NCBI GenBank assembly: GCA_012026715.1
Contig: VEPB01000577.1
Coordinates: 1-6,561, forward strand
Direction of reading: 5' to 3'
DNA length: 6,561 nt
From: Methylococcaceae bacterium
GTDB lineage: Bacteria > Pseudomonadota > Gammaproteobacteria > Methylococcales > Methylococcaceae
Shown in pieces: positions 1 through 5,400 of this stretch. The notes below the pieces were generated by a model. That model searched no databases and had not been told where the DNA came from. It saw only the letters and a program-made list of their open reading frames with translations. Position 1 is the stretch's first letter. Each line of letters begins with the position of its first letter. Position numbers and translations under genes: made by a program.

Positions 1-5
1 CCTCT

Positions 6-37
6 GGGAGAAGGTGGCCCGAAGGGCCGGATGAGGG
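6..37 (+). repeat. Repeat unit A of an intergenic palindromic repeat
   Basis: This unit contains GGGAGAAGG (6-14), then a small hairpin GGCCC-GAA-GGGCC (16-28), then ATGAGGG (31-37). The same outer blocks, GGGAGAAGG and ATGAGGG, recur in the same order and orientation at 162-184. I infer that both are copies of one dispersed intergenic repeat family, of the kind often scattered through GC-rich proteobacterial genomes. The unit may continue to the left of the window. Confidence 0.5.
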
Positions 38-38
38 A

Positions 39-95
39 GAGAGACCACTCGGTTCCAGGGCACAATCCGCGGGCCATGGGGCCGAGTGGTCTCTC
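39..95. repeat. Inverted repeat, 14-bp perfect arms
   Basis: GAGAGACCACTCGG at 39-52 is the exact reverse complement of 82-95, with a 29-bp centre (53-81) that contains the GC-rich stretch CCGCGGGCC. An RNA copy could form a stable stem-loop. The right arm overlaps a second hairpin at 91-107 (CTCTCCC-GCG-GGGAGAG), so two alternative foldings compete. There is no following T-run, so it is not a standard intrinsic terminator. Confidence 0.6.
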
Positions 96-107
96 CCGCG
101 GGGAGAG
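91..107. repeat. Short palindrome (7-bp stem, 3-nt loop)
   Basis: CTCTCCC (91-97) pairs with GGGAGAG (101-107) around a GCG loop. The block GGGGAGAGGGG at the right edge has a close second copy at 130-140, giving a local direct repeat. It belongs to the palindrome cluster upstream of the efflux gene. I see no coding potential. Confidence 0.5.
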
Positions 108-148
108 GGGACTTTAACGACACCCGCCGGGGGGAGAGGGGCTGTACT

Positions 149-184
149 CCCTTCTCCCTGCGGGAGAAGGGCCGGGGATGAGGG
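149..184 (+). repeat. Repeat unit B with 10-bp hairpin
   Basis: CCCTTCTCCC (149-158) pairs perfectly with GGGAGAAGGG (162-171) around a TGC loop, and the stem is followed by GCCGGGG and ATGAGGG (178-184). The right half matches unit A at 6-37. The unit ends about 25 bp before the start codon of the efflux lipoprotein, so it lies in that gene's leader or promoter region and could affect transcript stability or expression. Confidence 0.55.
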
Positions 185-209
185 CCGGGAGCGTATCCCG
201 CTTGCCGCA

Positions 210-1682
210 ATGTCCGAATCGAAGAGGAACGGTCTTTCAACCTTCCTCATCGCCGCTCTCGCCATCGGTCTAACCGCCTGCACCCCCACCCGGGTCGATC
301 CCAAGCTGCAGCTGGCCAACGTAACCGACTGGCAGCACGGGCCATCCGCCAATCTCGCCACCGACCCGGTCGAATTGGCCTCCTGGTGGCGCGGCTTCCG
401 CGACCCGGTGCTGGATGAACTCATCGCCGGCGCCATCGCCGCCAACCAGGATCTCCGCATCGCCAAGGCCAGAGTGCGGGAGGCACGGCAAATGGTCACG
501 GTAGCCGAATCGGCGCTCTACCCCACGGTGGAATTCAATGCCAGCGGCGGCCGCGAACGAAGCATCGACCGGGTCTTCGCGGCGCCGGGGCCCAAGGGCA
601 TCGAACTGATCGCCCCGGAAGGAAATGCCTTCAGCGGCGGATTGGCAGCCCGCTGGGAGGTCGATCTGTTCGGCGGCCGGCATTTGGCGGCGGAGGCCGC
701 ATCAGCCCAGGCGTCCGGAGCCCGCGAAGGCGAACGGGCGGTGCTGGTGGGGCTGCTGGCCCAGGTGGCGACCAACTATCTGGAACTGCGAGGCGTCCAG
801 GCCAGGACCCGAGTCCTGCAGGAGCATATCGCCAACGAGACCGAGCGGCTGCGGGCGGTGCGCGCCCTGCACAAGGCCGGGCTGGTCCGCGACTTTGACG
901 TGATGCGGCAGGAGACCCAACTGCACGCCACCGAAGCCGGACTGCCCGTCCTCAGCGCCGCGGCCGACAATCTGATCCATCGGCTCGGGGTCTTGTCCGG
1001 GAAGCCGCCGGCCAGCCTTCATAGCCGTCTGGCCCCGCCGGAACCGATGCCGGGAGCAGCGCCGCAACTGCCCAAGCTGCTGCCGGCTTCGCTGTTGGAC
1101 CAGCGGCCAGACCTCCGCCTCGCCAAGACCCAGGTTGACGCGGCGGCGGCCAGCCTGGGGGTAGCCCGGGCCGACCTCTACCCGAAACTGGTGCTGTCGG
1201 TCAGCGGCGGCTTCGGCACGCTGGCGACCGGCGGCTATGCCGCCCTGGCGGAAGCCGTCTACGCCCTGGGCTCGGGAATCTCCGCGCCCATCTTCAACGC
1301 CGGGCGCATCCGGGCGCAGATCGCCGCGGCCGATGCCCGGCTGGACCAGGCGGCGGCCCAGTACGAAAAGGTCTTCCTGACAGCCTTGGAAGACGTGGAG
1401 AACGCCTACGTCCAGCTCCGTTCCATGACCGACCGCCGCGACCGCCTGCTGCAGGCCGAGGTGGTGGCGGAGCGGTCTCGAACCGAAGCCGATGCCCTGT
1501 TCCGGCAAGGCGCCACCGACCTCTTGGGCGTGCTCGATGCCCAGCGCAGCACGCTGCAGATCAGCGACCAGCGCATCAGCGCCGAAACCGGCATGGCCGT
1601 GGCGACGGTGTCGCTCTATCGGGCTTTCGGGGGAGGGTGGTCGGAACATCCCGGACTTAAAACAGTCGCCAATGCTGACTGA
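210..1682 (+). CDS. NodT-family outer-membrane efflux lipoprotein (TolC-like)
   Basis: This 490-residue protein is the outer-membrane channel of a tripartite efflux system, which passes substrates from an inner-membrane pump and periplasmic adaptor to the outside. It starts with a basic N-terminus, a hydrophobic stretch (about 9-23) and the lipobox L21-T22-A23-C24, so C24 should be lipidated. Residue +2 is Thr, not Asp, which fits sorting to the outer membrane. Family landmarks are WWRGFRDPVLDELI (59-72), WEVDLFG (149-155), LLDQRPDLR (295-303), PIFNAGR (360-366) and LYRAFGGGW (469-477). Together they indicate two tandem outer-membrane-efflux repeats, roughly 60-260 and 290-475. The length is normal for the family. 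ATG 210 was chosen because the lipoprotein signal begins directly after it; no strong ribosome binding site is visible. No adaptor or pump gene is in the window, so the substrate cannot be inferred. Confidence 0.93.
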   Translation: MSESKRNGLSTFLIAALAIGLTACTPTRVDPKLQLANVTDWQHGPSANLATDPVELASWWRGFRDPVLDELIAGAIAANQDLRIAKARVREARQMVTVAESALYPTVEFNASGGRERSIDRVFAAPGPKGIELIAPEGNAFSGGLAARWEVDLFGGRHLAAEAASAQASGAREGERAVLVGLLAQVATNYLELRGVQARTRVLQEHIANETERLRAVRALHKAGLVRDFDVMRQETQLHATEAGLPVLSAAADNLIHRLGVLSGKPPASLHSRLAPPEPMPGAAPQLPKLLPASLLDQRPDLRLAKTQVDAAAASLGVARADLYPKLVLSVSGGFGTLATGGYAALAEAVYALGSGISAPIFNAGRIRAQIAAADARLDQAAAQYEKVFLTALEDVENAYVQLRSMTDRRDRLLQAEVVAERSRTEADALFRQGATDLLGVLDAQRSTLQISDQRISAETGMAVATVSLYRAFGGGWSEHPGLKTVANAD

Positions 1683-1992
1683 TGGATGGTTCAAGATGCG
1701 GATACCCCGTCAGAGGACGGCGATGCTTCTCGTCGGTAAAGCAACACATGATCCCGGAGTTTGATGGAGCGCGAGGTTTTTCGGCGATTCGGCAGTAGAT
1801 TTCAACTTTAGACATTCCCGCCAAGAGGGAGCGTTTTTTTTGCTCCCGGCCGACCCCCATGCCCCTGTCCAGCCTCGCTCGCACCCAACTCTGTGGATTT
1901 CCCAGCTCCCGCTCGCGGTCCCCATCCGCTCCCGCGCCCGGACTCGCAAATACGGCCAGAAACCGCCCCGCGCCAAGATGGTCGGGGGCCAT
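1683..1992. other. Gene-free interval between the efflux gene and the transposase remnant
   Basis: I see no convincing gene here. Several frames are open on both strands, but none has a ribosome binding site or recognisable motifs. The frame carrying the transposase-like stretch (1993-2073, minus) stays open down to about 1657, but its product in this interval resembles nothing I recognise. The one visible structure is the hairpin at 1827-1847. The efflux gene and vapBC converge on this region, so it should contain the 3' ends of both transcripts. Confidence 0.6.
1827..1847. terminator. Hairpin with T8 loop, possible weak terminator
   Basis: GGGAGC (1827-1832) pairs with GCTCCC (1842-1847) around a loop of G plus eight T. 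The T-run lies inside the loop, which is not the layout of a classical intrinsic terminator. Alternatively, TCCC (1816-1819) can pair with GGGA (1827-1830), leaving GCG and then T8 downstream, which would be a weak plus-strand terminator about 130 bp after the efflux gene. It lies between converging genes, where a terminator is expected, but the structure is marginal. Confidence 0.3.
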
Positions 1993-2073
1993 GCCGTCAC
2001 GGGCTATTGACTTGATGACACCGATAGCGAAACGGCGCAGGGCGGTGAGATTTTCCGGGCCGTGACCTTTGCG
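1993..2073 (-). pseudogene. Remnant of a transposase C-terminal region (ISAs1-like)
   Basis: Read on the minus strand, this stretch gives GHGPENLTALRRFAIGVIKS preceded by Arg-Lys. The pattern of Pro-Glu-Asn-Leu, then Leu-Arg-Arg-(Phe/Ile)-Ala, then a hydrophobic run ending in Lys resembles the C-terminal region of ISAs1 / H-repeat-associated DDE transposases. Those proteins usually continue with a conserved tail ending in a tyrosine-rich segment. Here the similarity stops after about 22 residues, no catalytic part is present, and no start codon precedes it. The fragment begins 3 nt downstream of the vapC stop codon on the same strand. This suggests that an older insertion sequence was truncated, possibly when the toxin-antitoxin module arrived. 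The family assignment is from memory of the motif, not from an alignment. Confidence 0.4.
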
Positions 2074-2075
2074 GG

Positions 2076-2486
2076 CTAGGCTGGGTCTAGCCAGTTCGTG
2101 ACGAGCAGATCGGGAACGCGCTCGAACTCTCGCAGGTTATTGGTGACCAATGTCAATCCCAGGGAGCGAGCATGAGCCGCGATGAGTAAATCGTTATGGT
2201 CGATGGATTTGCCCGATTTTTCCAAGGTGGCCCTAATATCTCCATAATGTCGATCAGAGCCTTCATCCAGAGGCAGAACCGCGATATTGGCCAATAGCTC
2301 CTCGACCTTGGATGCCAGGGCGGTCGAGGCGCGCAGTGCAACACCGTAACGCAGTTCACAGGCTACGACGATACTCGTGCAAGCCTGCTCCCCTGGTAGA
2401 GACTGAAGACGCTGACTGACCAGGCCTTTCGGATTCTTGATGGCGTACGAAAGAATATTGGTGTCCAGCAAGTAGCGGAATTCCAT
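2076..2486 (-). CDS. vapC: VapC-type PIN-domain toxin ribonuclease
   Basis: This 136-residue protein is the toxin of a type II toxin-antitoxin pair, a Mg2+-dependent PIN-domain endoribonuclease. The best-studied enteric relatives cut initiator tRNA in the anticodon region and stop translation. Visible PIN features are the N-terminal LLDTN with acidic D8, E44 in ACELRYG, D99 in DHNDLLIAAHA, and the family signature LVTNNLREFERV (113-124). N116/N117 occupy the place where other PIN proteins may carry a fourth acidic residue, as is usual in this VapC subgroup. The length is typical and all key residues are present, so the toxin is probably active. Its ATG lies 2 nt after the antitoxin stop, which implies translational coupling; its own ribosome binding site is weak. 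The RNA target in this organism is unknown. Confidence 0.93.
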   Translation of the reverse strand: MEFRYLLDTNILSYAIKNPKGLVSQRLQSLPGEQACTSIVVACELRYGVALRASTALASKVEELLANIAVLPLDEGSDRHYGDIRATLEKSGKSIDHNDLLIAAHARSLGLTLVTNNLREFERVPDLLVTNWLDPA

Positions 2487-2488
2487 GA

Positions 2489-2728
2489 TCAGAAAATGTC
2501 TTCGTGGGACACAGGAGGATCCTCAATCGCGGGGAAGTCTTCATCCATGGGTTCCCAACTCTGAAGTAACGTCAACAACCGATCGGGTTTTGGAAGTGGC
2601 TCGATGATCAAGCGATTGCCATCTTTGCGCATGATGGCTTCAGTACCCTCCAATTCGAATTCACGGGGAATACGGATGGCCTGATTGGAGCCGTTGCGGA
2701 ATATGGAGACGTGACGTTCCGGCAGCAT
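2489..2728 (-). CDS. vapB: VapB-type antitoxin (AbrB-like DNA-binding)
   Basis: This 79-residue protein is the cognate antitoxin of the adjacent VapC. Residues about 5-47 form a swapped-hairpin AbrB/SpoVT-like DNA-binding domain, shown by VSIFRNGSNQAIRIPREF (7-24) and the following NRLIIEPL strand. The C-terminal half is acidic and probably disordered (MDEDFPAIEDP, 61-71, and HEDIF at the end), as expected for the part that blocks the toxin active site. The ATG at 2728 was chosen over in-frame starts further upstream because AGGAG lies 7 nt before it and because the protein then begins just ahead of the DNA-binding strand, as in relatives. A longer version would start inside the promoter described below. 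VapB alone, and more strongly the VapBC complex, normally represses its own promoter. Confidence 0.92.
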   Translation of the reverse strand: MLPERHVSIFRNGSNQAIRIPREFELEGTEAIMRKDGNRLIIEPLPKPDRLLTLLQSWEPMDEDFPAIEDPPVSHEDIF

Positions 2729-2735
2729 GATGGCG

Positions 2736-2740
2736 CTCCT
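2736..2740 (-). promoter_or_regulatory. Ribosome binding site of vapB
   Basis: AGGAG on the minus strand, with 7 nt between it and the ATG at 2728. It settles the choice of the 79-residue antitoxin over longer in-frame alternatives. Confidence 0.8.
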
Positions 2741-2748
2741 GAGTGAAA

Positions 2749-2768
2749 GCATATGCAGAAACATATGC
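2749..2768. promoter_or_regulatory. Probable VapB/VapBC operator (inverted repeat)
   Basis: GCATATG (2749-2755) and CATATGC (2762-2768) form a perfect 7-bp inverted repeat with a 6-bp spacer. Each half contains the palindrome CATATG, and the half-site centres are 12 bp apart, a little over one helical turn. The right arm covers the -10 box of the vapBC promoter and the left arm covers the expected transcription start, so binding here would block initiation. This is the layout expected for autoregulation by an AbrB-type antitoxin. Binding itself is inferred. Confidence 0.65.
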
Positions 2769-2788
2769 GTACATTCTGGCACTGTCAA
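2760..2788 (-). promoter_or_regulatory. vapBC promoter (sigma-70 type)
   Basis: On the minus strand a perfect -35 box TTGACA (2788-2783) is followed by a 17-bp spacer and a -10 box TATGTT (2765-2760), which matches four of six consensus positions including the first two and last bases. Transcription would begin near 2753, giving a leader of about 25 nt before the vapB ATG. The -10 box is shared with the inverted-repeat operator. Confidence 0.75.
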
Positions 2789-3257
2789 TCGGGTATGTCA
2801 TCGTCGGAAACTTCAGGGTTGGACACGACTGTTCTTTCCTCCTTTTTCGTGCCCCCGTCCTCTGGAGCCCGCTTCAGATCACCGGAGTTCAGCAAGCTTG
2901 TTATGGAGGGAGCGGAGTCCGGGGATGGATTGGAGGCGTAACTTTCCGTTGTGTCGGGTGGTCAAGATATCGGCGGCCGGGGGGCAGCACCGAGCAGATT
3001 GAGTGGTAGTCAGCTGGAGAGTCCGGGTGACCGCGGCCCGGTCGTCGGCGAATGGACGGAACGCCGGTTTTCCAGCACAATGGCTGCCAGCTCCAGTTTT
3101 TCCTTGCTTCTCTGCTCGCCGCGTCCGTTGTCCACACCCGCCTCGGCGATCGCGCAGTTCTTTAAGCGTCAGCCCCACAATCCTGGCCGACCGGCCCCCA
3201 TCCCGGTTACGTTCGAGGGCGGATCCAACCGCCGAAGCTGTTTCCAGTCTCCCACCG
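2789..3257. other. Gene-free spacer between vapBC and the sterol genes
   Basis: No convincing gene is visible. Several short frames are open on both strands, including plus frames starting near 2795, 2951 and 3003. None has a good ribosome binding site, and their predicted products are Arg-, Ser- and Pro-rich low-complexity sequence typical of out-of-frame GC-rich DNA. The spacer must hold the promoter of the oxidosqualene cyclase, because the gene to its left is divergent, but I could not identify convincing -35/-10 boxes. It could be decayed coding sequence or a dispersed repeat. Confidence 0.55.
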
Positions 3258-5330
3258 GTGTGGTCACCCGTAATCGGCTCAGCATTGAAGAAACTCCCTG
3301 ACGACGATTCACCCAACGCAGGTCCGGCATCTCCGGGAGCAAATCTCCGGGATCGCGTCGAGCAGGCAGCCCGCAGGGCCACCCGGCATCTGATCGGTCT
3401 CCAGCGTCCCGCCGGCGACTGGGAAGGCGAGATGGTGTGGTGCACCATGATTCTGGCGCAGACCGTCATGGTGAGGACCATCGTGGAGCGCCCGTACAGC
3501 GACGCGGAAACCGCCGAGATCGTCAAACATTTCCAAGTCACCCAGCGTGACGACGGTTCCTGGGGCATGCACCCGGAATCCGCCGGCTATGTGTTTTTCA
3601 CCACGATGGCCTATGTGGCGCTCCGATTGCTGGGAGTGCCGGCCGATGCGGCGATCCTGGCCCGCGCTCGCCAGTGGCTGAACGATCAGCCGGGCGGCGT
3701 CCGGGAAATTCCCAGTTGGGGAAAGTTCTGGCTGTCCCTGTTGGGGCTTTATGAGCGGGAAGGCCTCAACCCGATTCCGCCGGAAATTTTTCTGCTGCCG
3801 GAGTGGTTGCCGGTCCATCCGCGCCAATTCTATTGCCACACCCGGTTGATCTACCTGGGGCTCGGCTTTCTCTACGGCATGCGATTTTGCGCGAGCCTGC
3901 CGGGCACACTGCGCGACGACTTGCGCCGAGAGCTCTACCCGGAGCCCTATGCCGCCATCGACTTCGCCACCCTGCGCAATCGCATCGCCAAGTCCGACGT
4001 TTACGTCCCCATCAGCCCGGCGCTAAAACTGGTTTACCGGCTGCTAGAGCTGTTCGAGCGCTGGCATCGGCCGGGTTTGCGCCGACGGGCGCTGGACCTT
4101 TGTTTCGAGCACATTTGCTACGAGCAGCGCCACACTCGTCATCAAGGCATTTCGCCGGTGAGCGGGCTGCTCAACTGTCTTGCCCTCTACGCCCGCGATC
4201 CCCACCATCCGGACCTGGCGCCCAGCCTGGATGGCCTCGAAGCCTGGCGCTGGGAGGATGAGGCCGAAGGCATCCGCTACGCGGGCGCCCGTTCCAATTC
4301 CTGGGATACGGCCTTCGCCATGCAGGCGCTGGTCGAACTGTCCGGTGCCGAAGGCGAATTCGATGCTGCTCTGACGCGTGGTCACGGGTTTCTGAAAGTG
4401 GCCCAGATGACCGAAGAGTTGCCGGATTATCCCGCCGCCTGGCGGGATCGGGCGCTGGGTGGCTGGTGCTTTTCCGACGGCCAGCATCGCTGGCCCGTGA
4501 GCGACTGTGCTGCGGAAGCCCTGAGCGCGATTCTGTCCCTCTACGAACGATCCGGCCATGCCGCGGCCGATCGCCTGGACGATGGCCGGCTCGAGTCGGC
4601 GGTCGAATTCATCCTGTCGCGGCAGAATGCCGATGGCGGTTTCGGCACCTACGAGCGCCGCCGCGGCAGCCGCCTGCTCGAGCTGATCAACCCCTCGGAA
4701 ATGTACGGACAGTGCATGACCGAGCTGTCCTATATCGAGTGCACCGGTTCGTCGCTGGCGGCGCTGGCCCATTACCGCCGGCATCATCCGGATTTCGCCG
4801 ATGGCCGCATCGGCGCGGCGATTCGCAAGGCGGCAGCCTTTCTGCGCAACAGCCAGCACGCAGACGGAAGCTATGCCGGCTTCTGGGGCATCAATTACAC
4901 CTATGCCCTGTTCCATGCGATCAAGGGGCTGCGCGGTGCCGGTGCGGAAACCACCGACCCCGCGCTGCAGGCGGCAGCCGGCTGGCTGCTGGAAAAGCAG
5001 CGCGCAGACGGCGGCTGGGGCGAGCATTACACCGGCTGCCTGGAAGGGCGTTACGTCGAGCACCCGCATAGTCAGGTGGTGATGACCAGTTGGGCATTGC
5101 TGGGCCTGCTGGAAATCCTGCCGCCCGACCATCGCGCCATCGAGCGTGGCGTGAACTGGCTGGTGGACCGCCAGCAAACGGACGGCGCCTGGCCGCGCCA
5201 GGCCGTCAACGGCGTGTTCTTCGGCGCCGCGATGCTGGATTATCGGCTCTATCACGTCTACTTCCCGACCTGGGCCCTGGCCCGCTTTACCCGCTTGGCA
5301 CGGGCCGCCACCCCGTGTGGTGCGGCTTGA
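3258..5330 (+). CDS. Oxidosqualene cyclase, lanosterol-synthase type
   Basis: This enzyme cyclises (3S)-2,3-oxidosqualene to a tetracyclic sterol, probably lanosterol, as a membrane-associated triterpene cyclase. Numbered from GTG 3258 it has 690 residues, close to the roughly 730 of eukaryotic lanosterol synthases. The catalytic motif is V414-S-D416-C-A-A-E; D416 is the proton donor of oxidosqualene cyclases, and the DxDD of squalene-hopene cyclases is absent. V414 matches the position that is Val in lanosterol synthases and Ile in cycloartenol synthase. H194 (FYCHTRLIYLG) and F654 (NGVFF) match other active-site residues. QW repeats lie at 96-102, 456-463, 533-539, 581-587 and 640-645. The end, YFPTWALARF, is the family signature. 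The start is uncertain. The first QW-like segment (LIGLQRPAGDWEGE, 45-58) requires a start before about 3345, and the only candidates are GTG 3258, TTG 3285 (681 residues) or GTG 3003 (775 residues with an unlikely N-terminus). Squalene monooxygenase follows 70 bp downstream. Confidence 0.92.
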   Translation: MWSPVIGSALKKLPDDDSPNAGPASPGANLRDRVEQAARRATRHLIGLQRPAGDWEGEMVWCTMILAQTVMVRTIVERPYSDAETAEIVKHFQVTQRDDGSWGMHPESAGYVFFTTMAYVALRLLGVPADAAILARARQWLNDQPGGVREIPSWGKFWLSLLGLYEREGLNPIPPEIFLLPEWLPVHPRQFYCHTRLIYLGLGFLYGMRFCASLPGTLRDDLRRELYPEPYAAIDFATLRNRIAKSDVYVPISPALKLVYRLLELFERWHRPGLRRRALDLCFEHICYEQRHTRHQGISPVSGLLNCLALYARDPHHPDLAPSLDGLEAWRWEDEAEGIRYAGARSNSWDTAFAMQALVELSGAEGEFDAALTRGHGFLKVAQMTEELPDYPAAWRDRALGGWCFSDGQHRWPVSDCAAEALSAILSLYERSGHAAADRLDDGRLESAVEFILSRQNADGGFGTYERRRGSRLLELINPSEMYGQCMTELSYIECTGSSLAALAHYRRHHPDFADGRIGAAIRKAAAFLRNSQHADGSYAGFWGINYTYALFHAIKGLRGAGAETTDPALQAAAGWLLEKQRADGGWGEHYTGCLEGRYVEHPHSQVVMTSWALLGLLEILPPDHRAIERGVNWLVDRQQTDGAWPRQAVNGVFFGAAMLDYRLYHVYFPTWALARFTRLARAATPCGAA

Positions 5331-5388
5331 TTCTTTCTCCCGACTCACGACCCGGCGACGATGCGATCGGAACTCATCGGCCGGTATC

Positions 5389-5393
5389 AGGAA
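5389..5393 (+). promoter_or_regulatory. Ribosome binding site of squalene monooxygenase
   Basis: AGGAA lies 7 nt before ATG 5401, a good position for a Shine-Dalgarno sequence. It favours ATG 5401 over the internal in-frame ATG at 5413. The 70-bp gap after the cyclase shows no intrinsic terminator, which agrees with one transcript for both genes. Confidence 0.65.
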
Positions 5394-5400
5394 ACCAAAC

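Noticed and set aside
1..184. Possible CRISPR array, because of repeated palindromic units.
   Set aside because: The units differ in length and spacing, only two are related, and there are no regular spacers.
702..1694. Open frame of 330 codons on the minus strand.
   Set aside because: It is antisense to the NodT-family lipoprotein, which has a clear lipobox and family motifs.
1707..1720. Small hairpin CCGTC-AGAG-GACGG shortly after the efflux gene, considered as a terminator.
   Set aside because: The stem has only 5 bp and no T-run follows it.
2795..2941. Small plus-strand frame of 48 codons starting at ATG 2795.
   Set aside because: There is no ribosome binding site and no recognised family, and the opposite strand is also open across much of it. 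It cannot be supported as a gene without conservation data.
2879..3568. Minus-strand frame of 229 codons spanning the spacer and the start of the cyclase.
   Set aside because: Its first half is antisense to the conserved cyclase N-terminus, and the rest is Arg- and Ala-rich with no motif or ribosome binding site.
4497..4514. Possibility that the triterpene cyclase is a squalene-hopene cyclase.
   Set aside because: The catalytic region reads VSDCAAE rather than the DxDD motif of hopene cyclases, and an epoxidase gene that makes the oxidosqualene substrate lies next to it.
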